A stretch of DNA of 64,000 nt from Lysobacter firmicutimachus (GTDB lineage: Bacteria; Pseudomonadota; Gammaproteobacteria; Xanthomonadales; Xanthomonadaceae). Both the position numbers and the translations under genes were made by a program. Below the pieces are notes generated by a model. It was not told the origin of the DNA. It was given only the letters and a program-made list of their open reading frames with translations, and made no database searches. Within the stretch, counting starts at the first letter, position 1. Each line of letters opens with the position of its first letter. The stretch covers positions 62,001-126,000 of the forward strand of contig NZ_JBANDL010000002.1 in NCBI RefSeq assembly GCF_037027445.1. The letters are read 5' to 3'. Of this stretch, positions 8,498-17,236 are shown in pieces.

Positions 8498-8621
8498 TGC
8501 CAGCGCGCGGGCGACAACGACCGTCGCCCGCGTGCGTTCTTGCCAACAACTGGACGCGGTTGGGTTGGCTTTCAGGCCGACCCGAGCGTACATGTCAACC
8601 CGTCCACGCGAGTCCAACCGC

Positions 8622-9095
8622 ATGTCACAGATCACCACCACGTTCCAACCGTCCGCCTCGCTGTTGGCGCAGTTGGCGCGCTTGCCCGAGATGTCGTGGG
8701 CCGAGTTGAAGGCCGAGCATCAACGCCTATATCACGCCGAGCCGGCGGTAAAGCACCGCCGGTTTGTCGAACGCCGCATCGCGACCCGGCTACAGGAGAT
8801 CGAGTACCGCCATCACGACCGCGCCCGGCTGGAACGAAACCAGCGGCGCATCCGGGCACTGGTCGAGTCCGGCGAGATTCCGCCGCGCGCCCGCAAGACG
8901 GCGCCGATGCCGGGCACGGTGCTGTCGCGTGAGTTCGGAGGCGAGATCCATCGGGTCGCGGTCGCGCAGGACGGCACCGTGGAGTACGGAGGTCAACGCT
9001 ACAACAGCCTATCGGCCGTCGCCCGCGCCATCACCGGAACCCGCTGGTCCGGCCCCGCGTTCTTCGGCCTGCGCGCCACGAAGGAGTCCAAGTGA
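8622..9095 (+). CDS. DUF2924 domain protein
   Basis: The product (157 aa from ATG 8622; an alternative ATG lies at 8592) shows the DUF2924 pattern. It has an N-terminal LLAQLARLPEMSWAELKAEHQ, a central RFVERRIATRLQEIEYR, and a C-terminal REFGGEIHRVAVAQDG...Y.SLSAVARAITGTRWSGPAFFGL. The last part resembles small DNA-binding modules shared with recombinase-associated proteins. DUF2924 genes sit directly upstream of serine recombinases in many proteobacteria, as here, and the stop overlaps the recombinase GTG start. It is probably a recombination accessory factor. Confidence 0.88.
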   Translation: MSQITTTFQPSASLLAQLARLPEMSWAELKAEHQRLYHAEPAVKHRRFVERRIATRLQEIEYRHHDRARLERNQRRIRALVESGEIPPRARKTAPMPGTVLSREFGGEIHRVAVAQDGTVEYGGQRYNSLSAVARAITGTRWSGPAFFGLRATKESK

Positions 9096-10453
9096 ACAAC
9101 CCGAACAACCCGCGCCGCCTTCGCTGCGCCGTCTACACCCGTAAGTCCACTCAGGAGGGGCTGGAACGAGAGTACAACTCGATTGAAGCTCAGCGCGACG
9201 CCGGGCAGGCATACATCGCCAGTCGACGATGCGAAGGTTGGATTCCGGTAGGCGATGATTACGACGATGCCGGTTTCTCGGCGGCGACGATGCTTAGACC
9301 AGCGCTACAGCGCCTTCTGTCGGACATCCGCTCAGGAAAGATTGATGTCGTTCTCGTCTACAAGCTGGACCGCCTATCCAGAAGTCTTCGGGACTTCGTG
9401 CACCTGTATTGGGAGGTGATGCAGGAGAATAACGTAGCCTTCGTGTCCATAACCCAGCATTTCAACACCGCGGATGCGATCGGCAAGCTCATGATGAACA
9501 TCATGATGTCATTCGCGGAGTTCGACCGAGATCTCGACGTGGACCGTGCTCGCGACAAAATGATCGCGAGCAAGAAGAAGGGGCTATGGATGCACGGGGT
9601 TCCGCCGCTGGGATACGATCTGAAGAACCGGCGGCATCGTCGTCTTGTACCCGATCCAAAGGAAGCGCCGTTGGTTCGCTGGATCTTCGAACAAGTCGCG
9701 GAGGGCGTCCCCACCGCGCAGTTGGTGGCCAAGCTGCGTTCTCGGGGCGCGACCTCGAAGTTCTGGACCACAGGGAACGGGCGAGAGATCGTCGGGAAGC
9801 CCATCGACAAGTCGTTGCTGTACAAGATGCTGGCGAACCGCACCTATCTCGGAGAGCTTCGCCACGGGACCGACTGGTTTTCGAGCGCGCACGAGCCGAT
9901 CATCGACCCGGATCTGTGGGCGCGGGCGCAGGCGGCGACGGAAACCCGAGTGCGTGCCCTGACGGCGCCGGACGCTTCTAAAATTCCCTTCCCTCTACGC
10001 GGGTTGGTGTTCGCCACGGATGGGCGCGCCATGACGCCTTGGCACACGACCAAGCGCAACGGTCGTACATATCGCTACTACGTTCATACGCGCGCGCTGC
10101 ATGAGAGCGCCAAGCTGCTGAAGCTACCCCGCGTTCCGGCCGGTGAGCTTGAGGCGGCTATCATCGAGCAATTGCGTCTAGTTCTTCGCACCCCTGAGTT
10201 GATTTCCGCGATATTGCCGCAGGCGGCGGCGCTGGACCCCGATCTGGACGAACCAAAGATCATGGTGTCCATGCTGCGTCTCCATGAGATCTGGGAGTAC
10301 CTTGCCGGCCACGAGCAGACACAGATGCTTCAACTGCTGATTGAACGTATCGTCGTCCACGAGGACCGTGCCGAGCTGCGTCTTCGCCCCATGGGCCTTA
10401 CCAGCTTCGTGCGGGAACTGGAGACGCACGAAGGGATCGAGGAATCCGCATGA
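9092..10453 (+). CDS. Large serine recombinase (resolvase/invertase family)
   Basis: This 453-residue site-specific recombinase has the resolvase catalytic domain at about residues 10-155. The nucleophile is Ser19 in YTRKST, with the arginine motif KLDRLSRS and the helix FAEFDRDLDVDRAR. The recombinase domain follows (about 165-270, including PPLGYDL and LYKMLANRTYLGELRHG). The usual zinc-ribbon cysteines after LRGL are missing; the segment reads GLVFATDGRAMTPWHTTKRNG. The GTG start overlaps the DUF2924 stop and the stop overlaps the next ATG. It is the likely mover of the cassette; its attachment site is probably close by. Confidence 0.93.
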   Translation: MNNPNNPRRLRCAVYTRKSTQEGLEREYNSIEAQRDAGQAYIASRRCEGWIPVGDDYDDAGFSAATMLRPALQRLLSDIRSGKIDVVLVYKLDRLSRSLRDFVHLYWEVMQENNVAFVSITQHFNTADAIGKLMMNIMMSFAEFDRDLDVDRARDKMIASKKKGLWMHGVPPLGYDLKNRRHRRLVPDPKEAPLVRWIFEQVAEGVPTAQLVAKLRSRGATSKFWTTGNGREIVGKPIDKSLLYKMLANRTYLGELRHGTDWFSSAHEPIIDPDLWARAQAATETRVRALTAPDASKIPFPLRGLVFATDGRAMTPWHTTKRNGRTYRYYVHTRALHESAKLLKLPRVPAGELEAAIIEQLRLVLRTPELISAILPQAAALDPDLDEPKIMVSMLRLHEIWEYLAGHEQTQMLQLLIERIVVHEDRAELRLRPMGLTSFVRELETHEGIEESA

Positions 10454-10908
10454 GCAAGTTCAAGGTAGAGATCGCCACCGGTAGCGACGGCTCTATCGCT
10501 TTCGATGTCCCGCTTCGGATCACGAAGCGCGGCTACCGCAAGCTCGTCCAGCTCGTCGGGCCGGAAGCCGCCGAGCGACCTTGGGACGCCCAGCCTACCG
10601 CCCTCCAGCGTGCGTTGGGTCGAGCGGAACGCTGGCGCCGAATGCTGGAGTCCGGCGAGGCCACGTCCATCAACGATCTAGCAGCGAGGGAGGGCACTGA
10701 CTTCAGCTACATCGCCAGACTGCTCAACCTCACAACGATGGCGCCGCAGCTCGTAGCGGCGATCCTAGAAGACACGCTTCCCAGCGGAACCACCGTCAAT
10801 GATTTGGCCATCAACCCGCCTCTGCTATGGACTGAACAGGTGTCGAGGCTGGAACTTAACAGAGGGCCGTTGCGCAACCAGCGGTTATCGTCGCCTAAGA
10901 CGGTTTAG
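10450..10908 (+). CDS. KorB/ParB-like helix-turn-helix protein
   Basis: This 152-residue protein starts in an ATGA overlap with the recombinase. Residues 50-110 carry an HTH resembling the DNA-binding domain of KorB/ParB proteins: ALQRALGRAERWRRMLESGEATSINDLA, then DFSYIARLLNLTTMAPQLVAAILEDTLP. Such proteins are frequent partners of serine recombinases in this cassette type. It probably binds cassette DNA to regulate or direct recombination. It is the last gene of the + strand run; an IS3-like end follows 41 bases later. Confidence 0.8.
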   Translation: MSKFKVEIATGSDGSIAFDVPLRITKRGYRKLVQLVGPEAAERPWDAQPTALQRALGRAERWRRMLESGEATSINDLAAREGTDFSYIARLLNLTTMAPQLVAAILEDTLPSGTTVNDLAINPPLLWTEQVSRLELNRGPLRNQRLSSPKTV

Positions 10909-10949
10909 GAGTGATCGCGTAGCGCTGTAACACTTGGTCCAAGGCAAAG

Positions 10950-10974
10950 TGAATCGCCCAAGATTTCGCAGACA
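10950..10974 (+). mobile_element. Solo IS3-type end, TGAATCGCCC
   Basis: TGAATCGCCCAAGATTTCGC matches the terminal sequence seen at 18798 and 33486 and, inverted, at 19802 and 31695. No transposase gene is attached at this site. It is read as a leftover end of an IS3-family element just outside the recombinase cassette. Confidence 0.6.
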
Positions 10975-11087
10975 TACCGTGCGGGCCCGGCGAGAAGTTC
11001 ACATTACCCCTCGCTGACCGCTACTGGGCCTTACTGGCAAGCCGAAACTTACGTCAGCGCTCATATCACTAAAAACACCTACTGCGA

Positions 11088-11651
11088 TCAAAAACCAGAG
11101 TTGCCATGCTGCGAAAAAACGGCGCAACCGGGACTAATTGGCCTCAGCGCGAGAAAAACAGGTGCTGGCGAATTGGCCAAGAGACTGCGAGTGGTCCCAC
11201 CAAACACCATCCCCATGACGCTCGGGTGTCCGTAAGCTCCAGCCACGACCAGGTCGGTGCGGCTCTCCGCAGCGTAGGCGCCGATTGCTTGACCTGCGTC
11301 GCCTACGGACGCACTGCAGCGAACGATCTGGGTTTCGACGCCCTGCCGGCGTAAGTGCGCGCGGATCAGCGCGTCGTGAGTGTGCGGCTAAAAGCAGCCG
11401 TCTTCAACTACCAGAATCTCCGCCACGCGCATACGCTGCAGCCAAGGGATAGCATCGTAGACCGCGCGCGTGGCCTCCCGACTAGCATTCCAAGCGATCA
11501 GCGCCCGCTCTATTGCAATCGCTCCCGAGCCGGCCGGTAGCGACAGGATCGGGCGGCCGCCGCCGGCGGCCAGTTCCCCGAACAAGCGCTTCGAGTACAG
11601 TGCGCCGGGCAGGTCAGCCTCCAGCACCGCCAAGCCGCGCAGGTCGCGCGA
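11088..11651 (-). pseudogene. Universal stress protein, 5' truncated with an internal stop
   Basis: Read on the minus strand, one continuous frame gives the second half of a tandem UspA protein. It contains PILSLPAGSGAIAIERALIAWNASREA, then LVVEDGCF, an in-frame TAG at 11388-11390, then DALIRAHLRRQGVETQIVRC. It ends with DLVVAGAYGHPSVMGMVFGGTTRSLL, the family's G-x-x-G-H ATP-site signature. The first half of the gene is missing, and similarity begins three bases beyond the end of the biosynthetic gene at 11654. The nonsense codon and the truncation make it a decaying remnant. An intact relative lies at 61381-62217. Confidence 0.85.
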
Positions 11652-11653
11652 CC

Positions 11654-14092
11654 TCAGCTCGCCGAAGATCCGCCCGGAGCGTCCTCCAGCCGCGCGCACT
11701 CGATATTCAGCAAGCACTTCGCAAACAAGTAGAAGCAGTACGCATCGCGAAAGGTCGACCCCAGTCCGAACGACACCCGGATGGCGCCGCAGTTTCCCTT
11801 GTTGAGGATGTTTTCGTCGAAGGCCTTGCAGTCGAGGATCTTTTCCGTTTTGTCAAGTTCGCAGTGCTCTGCGCCCGCCGTCGTGTACGTGGCCTGCTGC
11901 ACAGCACCCAAGTTGCAGAAGCATCCGTTACGCACGACGATGCCGAAGGATTCGGCGGCCCGCTTGACGAGCGCATGCGGAAACACGGCGTTGTAGCAAT
12001 CAAAGAAATTCAGCATGACGGTAGCGCCCTTGTGTTCCGCCGCAGGGCCGTAGATACGGCAAAGGGGGGTCTGGCTCTTGATGTCGTGGTGAAGTTCCTG
12101 CAGCCGCGCCTCAAGCCACCGCGCCAGCGCCCCTGATCGCGCGCCGATGCGCTCGAGCCCGATCTGGGACACGAACTGGAATCCCTGGGCGATGGCGTCG
12201 AAGGAGGCATAGTTCGGCGTGCCAATCTCAAACCGTTTTCCGTCTTCGCGATGCAGCAGCCGGTCGGTGGGCGACCAGGGTCCTGAGTAGTAGCACACCG
12301 AACCTCCCGCGAACGACGGCGGGGTCAGCTCGCGCAGCGCGGACCTGCGGGCGATGAGGCAGCCGGCCCCGGTCGGATGGCCGAAGATCTTGTAGAAAGA
12401 GATCGCGATGAAATCCGGCCGATGCACCGAACAATTCAGCCGGGCCTGGGGCACGAACGCGGCCGCATCGCACAGCACCATCGCCCCGCGCTCCTGCGCG
12501 AGCCCGATCCACTTCAAGTCGTGGCGGGCGCCCGTCGCATTGGACTGCGCCGGGTATGCCAACAAGTGCCGCCGCCCCGGAGCGAGCCGGTCCAACGAAC
12601 GCCGCATCGAGCTTTCGAGAATCCGAAGCTCGTTGTCGAGCGGAATGTATTTCACCGACGCGCCCTTGGCTCTCGCATACTCGCGCAGGCCGTGAACCGA
12701 CGTGTGGTTGTCCTTGGTGAGCAGGACCTGCGAGCCGCTTCCGAACGGGAACGACTCCGCCACCAGCCGGATCGCCCCGCTGGCGTTGGGCGTGAAAATG
12801 ATTTCGTACTCGTCCGGCGCGCAGCGGAAGAACCGGTAGATTTCCTCCCGAGCCTTCTCATGCGCCGCATCGGACGACTTCGAGCCGCTGTGCGGGTTGC
12901 CGAGAATGCTGTTCTTGAGCACCCGATAATCCTGTTCGAGCAGGCTGTCCGGAGCGATCGTGCCGCCGACATGATCCAGGTAGGTGGCCTGCAGGGCGTC
13001 CAGCCGCGAGAACTCGCGCTTGCGCAGCGCTTCGGCCTCGGCATCCGGGTAGGCCGGATGTTCGGCCAGGAAGTCCCGCTTCATCATGCGATAAGGCCGC
13101 AGCAAGCGCTCCGCCTGCGGCGACAGCGGGCTGTCCGCGTCGCTGCCGATGAGCGCCGGCGCCATTCGGCAAAAGTCGCTCAGTTCGGAAAAATCGGGTG
13201 GCTGACTCGGGGTGGCGGCCCTCTTGCAAGCCTCATCGACCTCGCCGCGCAGAAGCCAGGCCTTGACCTGGTAGTTCCGGCTGGGAACCTGCACGTGGAA
13301 TTCCTGCAGCATCGTGTCCAAGTAGGCGTCGCGCGTGGGCGCGTCGCACTGGTTGAACTCCTCAAGCAAGATGCAGGCATTGAAGAGGAATTCGCGAGTG
13401 TCGAGGTCGTCCAGGAAGAAGGAGAGCGCGCGCGAGGTCGCCACTTCGCCGACGCCTCGACTCAGCCCTTCTAGATCGAAGGCGCGGGTGATAGCCGAGG
13501 GGTCGGCTAAGCTCAGCGCCGCGCCCATGATGGCCGATGGCGTACCAAAGTGCTTCTGCGATTGTCTCAGGGCCAGATCGAACAACTCGTTGTACTGAAA
13601 AACGGTGCCGTAGATCTTTCCGCCCGGACGCAGCACGCGCTTAAACTCGCGGGCGACCCGGACCTTGTCTGGGGGAAACATCAATCCGAAGCCGCAGACG
13701 ACGACATCGAAACTGTCGTCCGCAAACGGCAGATCCGCCATATCCACGTCGGAATGGAAGGCGACGTTGCGCTTAAGCTCCGCGCTGACCGCCTGCTTGG
13801 CCATATCGATGGCGATCTTCGACAAGTCCGTCGCGACGAGCCGCAGGTTCAGCGGCTTGGCCAAGTCTTCGTAGAGGGTGGTGGTAATGCGGCCCGTCCC
13901 GCAAGCGACCTCAAGGATGCTCGCTGGAGGAGCGTCCGGACGGATGTCCTTGCGAATCTCCTGAACGAGTAGCTCCCCGTAGGGCTTGAAGAGCCGAGGA
14001 CCCAAGACGCGCTCATAGAACTCCATGAACGTACTCAGGGACCACTTCTGCTCCGACACCGTCTTACACTGTTGCTGCGCAGTCTTGTGCAT
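11654..14092 (-). CDS. Methyltransferase fused to a MoCo-sulfurase-like PLP enzyme
   Basis: The start at 14092 (MHKTAQQQ) is preferred over 14116 because AGGA precedes it. Residues 50-200 form a class I SAM methyltransferase with EVACGTG near 61-67 and DSFDVVVCGFGLMF. Residues 370-800 form an aminotransferase class V domain with YLDHVGGTIAP, ITFTPNA-like strand, and the PLP lysine Lys568 in FYKIFGHPTGAG. Cys724 and Cys726 lie in RNGCFCN, which mirrors the active-site loop of molybdenum-cofactor sulfurases and cysteine desulfurases. The fusion is unusual. As third gene of the operon with the A-T-reductase enzyme, it probably methylates and sulfurates, or transaminates, the peptide-derived product. 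Substrate unknown. Confidence 0.85.
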   Translation of the reverse strand: MHKTAQQQCKTVSEQKWSLSTFMEFYERVLGPRLFKPYGELLVQEIRKDIRPDAPPASILEVACGTGRITTTLYEDLAKPLNLRLVATDLSKIAIDMAKQAVSAELKRNVAFHSDVDMADLPFADDSFDVVVCGFGLMFPPDKVRVAREFKRVLRPGGKIYGTVFQYNELFDLALRQSQKHFGTPSAIMGAALSLADPSAITRAFDLEGLSRGVGEVATSRALSFFLDDLDTREFLFNACILLEEFNQCDAPTRDAYLDTMLQEFHVQVPSRNYQVKAWLLRGEVDEACKRAATPSQPPDFSELSDFCRMAPALIGSDADSPLSPQAERLLRPYRMMKRDFLAEHPAYPDAEAEALRKREFSRLDALQATYLDHVGGTIAPDSLLEQDYRVLKNSILGNPHSGSKSSDAAHEKAREEIYRFFRCAPDEYEIIFTPNASGAIRLVAESFPFGSGSQVLLTKDNHTSVHGLREYARAKGASVKYIPLDNELRILESSMRRSLDRLAPGRRHLLAYPAQSNATGARHDLKWIGLAQERGAMVLCDAAAFVPQARLNCSVHRPDFIAISFYKIFGHPTGAGCLIARRSALRELTPPSFAGGSVCYYSGPWSPTDRLLHREDGKRFEIGTPNYASFDAIAQGFQFVSQIGLERIGARSGALARWLEARLQELHHDIKSQTPLCRIYGPAAEHKGATVMLNFFDCYNAVFPHALVKRAAESFGIVVRNGCFCNLGAVQQATYTTAGAEHCELDKTEKILDCKAFDENILNKGNCGAIRVSFGLGSTFRDAYCFYLFAKCLLNIECARLEDAPGGSSAS

Positions 14093-14181
14093 TGTGGATT
14101 CCTGATGAGCCGGCATTAGTAGTGGCCCGCAGATTTACCGGGCATCGCCAGACGTCTGATCAGCGCAACGCGGCCAGCCGA

Positions 14182-17181
14182 CTATACCGCCACCGAAGAT
14201 TCGGCCCGCTCGCGAACCCCGATGGATTTCTCGAGGTAGCGCCGAAGCTCGGGCTCGTCGAACGCCGGAGGGAGAATCCCACTGCCTTCGAGCAGGGCCG
14301 ATGTGTTGTCGTGATTCCAGAGGTAGGTGTGCTGGTACATCTCGATGATGCAGTTGTCCTTGTGCATCGGATCCCGGAACAGATTTAGTACCGGATAGAG
14401 CGGGGTCTTCGGGTCGTTCATCCAGCAGGCTCGCCATTGGCGGAAAGGGACAACCTGAAATTCAAAGCCGAAGTAGCGCGCCATCAAGTCGAAGAACTGC
14501 TTCAAGGACACGTTGGCCTCTCCGGAATGAATCAGGTTGAACTTCTGCCCCAGGCAGGATGCCTGTCGACCGATATGGGCGATCGCCTTGGTCATGTAGT
14601 CAACCGAACTTAAACCTTCGCGAAGTTCATGCAGGTCCGGAACGAGACCGAGTGACAGACACGTCTTCACCAGCCGCCCCCACCATTGGTAACTGGCGCT
14701 CAGTCCGGTTTGGCTGTGATACGTGGCGTAACCGAGCCGAAACGTAGCCAACGGCAGACCGCGGGTCTCGGCCAGATCGGCGATCTTTTCCATGACCCAT
14801 TTGCTTTTAACGTAGCCGATGTCGGCGCAAACGGCGTCCAGGTTTTGGTCTATATCGTCGACTTCCGCGGCGACGTCGCGCCCCGTGATCCAGTACCCCC
14901 AGCTGTAAACGGAAATGGTTGACAGCAGCATCAGCGCTTTCGTGCTTTTTCTGGCGGCGAAGCGAATGATGTTGACGAGTCCATCGACGTTGTCGCGCTT
15001 CATCGCCGCATAAGGCTTGATGAAGTTGACCGAACTAGCCGAGTGGTAGATGACCTCCACGTCGCGGCACAACGCTTCGTAGTCATTCGCCTGAAGGCCA
15101 AAACCGGGCGAGGCGATGTCGCCCGGATGCGCCCGGACCCGCGCCAAGTCCGAAGGAGAGATCGGTACCTTGTACTCTTCGACTTTTTCACGGATCCGCT
15201 GCATGGCGCCGGCCGCTGTGCGAGCGCGCACGATGCAGTGGACAATGGCGCGCGTGGTGGCGAGCAGTTCGGCGAGCAGATGAATGCCGACGAAACCCGT
15301 AGCTCCGGTAAGAACTACGTGACTGGGGCTGATCAATCGATCCGCGTCGAACGGCGCGGAAAAAACGATATCGTCCGGCAGCGTTGCATCGCGTCGCAGC
15401 ATCGCAGGCGAAATGTAGTCGGAGACGTCATCGATCGCATCTTGCCGTTGCCGAATTTCCGCGGCCAGGGACTCGGCGGTTGGCCGGTTGTAGATGTCGG
15501 TAATGCGCAAAGCGAGCCCGAGTTCCTTCGACAAGGCCGCGATCACCTCAGCGGCCAACATAGAATGTCCACCGATGTCAAAAAAATTGTCGTTGCCTTG
15601 AAAATCGGAGTGCTCGAGGGCACCTTGAAACGCGATCATAACGGCCCGTTCGACGCGATCTTCAACCTCCTCGAACGTTCGCACCGGCGCGATCGTGCGC
15701 GCGAAGTCGGCCATGAGCGCGCCTTTGTCCGTCTTTCCGTTGGAGTTCAACGGGAAGCGATCCAGAACCGCGTAATGCCCCGGCACCATATACTCGGGGA
15801 GTACAGCGCGTGCACCTTCACGAACGCCGGCGATGAACTCGCGATGCGGGACTTCGTCGTTACTGCGGATCAGAAAGGCGACCAATTCCTTCGGGCTTCC
15901 GTCCGTTGGCGCAGTGGCCGATACGCTGACTTGACGAACGCCAGGCAGCCTGGCCAGAACCACTTCGACCTCGCTGGGTTCGACCAAGTGCCCGCGGATC
16001 TTGACCTGCTCATCGACACGGCCGAGGAACTGGATGGATTGGTCCGGCAGCCTACGGCCCAGATCGCCCGTCCGATAGATCCGTTGACCGGCCTCGAACG
16101 GGTGCGGTGGGAACTTCTCGGCCGTGAGTCGATGGTTATGAAGATAGCCCCGCGCCAAGCAATCGCCGGAGATGCAGATTTCACCGACATCCCCCGCCGG
16201 AACCTCGCGCATGGCCTTGTCCAAGATCCATACATTGGCGCCTTCCACTGGCGTGCCGATCGAAGGTTCGCGACCTAACGACGCGCTGGGCACCAAATGG
16301 TACGTACACCAGATGGTGGCTTCGGTCGGGCCGTAGTAATCCACCAACGCAAAATGAATGTGATCCGTCACCACAGGATTGAGCTTTTCGCCACCCGTAA
16401 ACAAGTATTTCAGCGCAGAGGGCCGAGTGCTGTGCCGAACAACCTCCGCGGCCATGACGGTTGGAACGAAGGCGTGGGTGATTTTCTCGCGGGCAATCCA
16501 TTTCACCAGTTCGCAGGCGTCTCGTCGAATGTCGTCGTTCAGCAGATAGAGTCTCGATCCGGCGCACAGCGACGACCAGATTTCCCAGTGCGCGACATCG
16601 AAGCCCAGCGCGGCCATGGACGTGGACCGACTTTGGTAGTTGACCTGAAAACGACGGTTGTGCCAGTCGATCAACGCGGCCACCGAATGGTGTTCGACCG
16701 CAACGCCTTTTGGAACTCCGGTCGTCCCCGAGGTGAAGATGACGTACATCAGGTCGGCCGGAGAGGGAGAATAAAGCGGTACCGGCGACGCGGTCGCGTT
16801 ACGTCTCAGCGTGTCGATATCGACGACTTGGACGCCCGGATCTGTACTCGAGACGTCCGGTGCGGTCGTCAACAGCCAAGCCGCGCGGCTTTGCTCGATG
16901 ATGTAGGCCTTCCGCGCCTTGGGGTAAGCGCGCTCGATCGGAACGTAGGCCGCCCCGGACTTAACGATCCCCAGCAGCCCAATAATGAAGTCCGTCGACC
17001 GCGTCGCCTCGATGGGCACCAAGTCGCCGGCACCAATGCCTTGACCGACGAGGAATGCCGCAACGGCGTCGCTGTATCGATCGAGTTCGCCATAAGTCAA
17101 TGTCTCATGGTCGTCGACTATGGCAATGCGATCGCAATCTTGGCGGCGCACCGCGTCCAGAACCGTGCTTTGCCCGTTCAT
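14182..17181 (-). CDS. Stand-alone NRPS-like enzyme: adenylation, carrier, thioester reductase
   Basis: The start at 17181 (MNGQSTVLDA) is preceded by GGGGGAG; upstream in-frame starts lack such a site. The 999 residues hold an adenylation domain with IFTSGTTGVPKG, DYYGPTEATIW, YRTGDLGR and the terminal lysine in NSNGKTDKG. A carrier domain follows with Ser540 in DIGGHSML. The last 370 residues are a Rossmann thioester reductase with LTGATGFVG near residue 628 and YVKSKW. There is no condensation domain, so it activates one amino or keto acid and releases it as aldehyde or alcohol. By eye the pocket begins Asp-Val-Trp; the conserved Asp favours an alpha-amino acid. Confidence 0.93.
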   Translation of the reverse strand: MNGQSTVLDAVRRQDCDRIAIVDDHETLTYGELDRYSDAVAAFLVGQGIGAGDLVPIEATRSTDFIIGLLGIVKSGAAYVPIERAYPKARKAYIIEQSRAAWLLTTAPDVSSTDPGVQVVDIDTLRRNATASPVPLYSPSPADLMYVIFTSGTTGVPKGVAVEHHSVAALIDWHNRRFQVNYQSRSTSMAALGFDVAHWEIWSSLCAGSRLYLLNDDIRRDACELVKWIAREKITHAFVPTVMAAEVVRHSTRPSALKYLFTGGEKLNPVVTDHIHFALVDYYGPTEATIWCTYHLVPSASLGREPSIGTPVEGANVWILDKAMREVPAGDVGEICISGDCLARGYLHNHRLTAEKFPPHPFEAGQRIYRTGDLGRRLPDQSIQFLGRVDEQVKIRGHLVEPSEVEVVLARLPGVRQVSVSATAPTDGSPKELVAFLIRSNDEVPHREFIAGVREGARAVLPEYMVPGHYAVLDRFPLNSNGKTDKGALMADFARTIAPVRTFEEVEDRVERAVMIAFQGALEHSDFQGNDNFFDIGGHSMLAAEVIAALSKELGLALRITDIYNRPTAESLAAEIRQRQDAIDDVSDYISPAMLRRDATLPDDIVFSAPFDADRLISPSHVVLTGATGFVGIHLLAELLATTRAIVHCIVRARTAAGAMQRIREKVEEYKVPISPSDLARVRAHPGDIASPGFGLQANDYEALCRDVEVIYHSASSVNFIKPYAAMKRDNVDGLVNIIRFAARKSTKALMLLSTISVYSWGYWITGRDVAAEVDDIDQNLDAVCADIGYVKSKWVMEKIADLAETRGLPLATFRLGYATYHSQTGLSASYQWWGRLVKTCLSLGLVPDLHELREGLSSVDYMTKAIAHIGRQASCLGQKFNLIHSGEANVSLKQFFDLMARYFGFEFQVVPFRQWRACWMNDPKTPLYPVLNLFRDPMHKDNCIIEMYQHTYLWNHDNTSALLEGSGILPPAFDEPELRRYLEKSIGVRERAESSVAV

Positions 17182-17236
17182 AGCTCCCCCTGATGATTGT
17201 GGCTCCATGGTGACTAGGCCTCGACCATTCGCATCC

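Noticed and set aside
15043..16278. A long + strand frame opposite the NRPS-like gene
   Set aside because: It is antisense to well-conserved adenylation and reductase motifs and has no recognisable content of its own.
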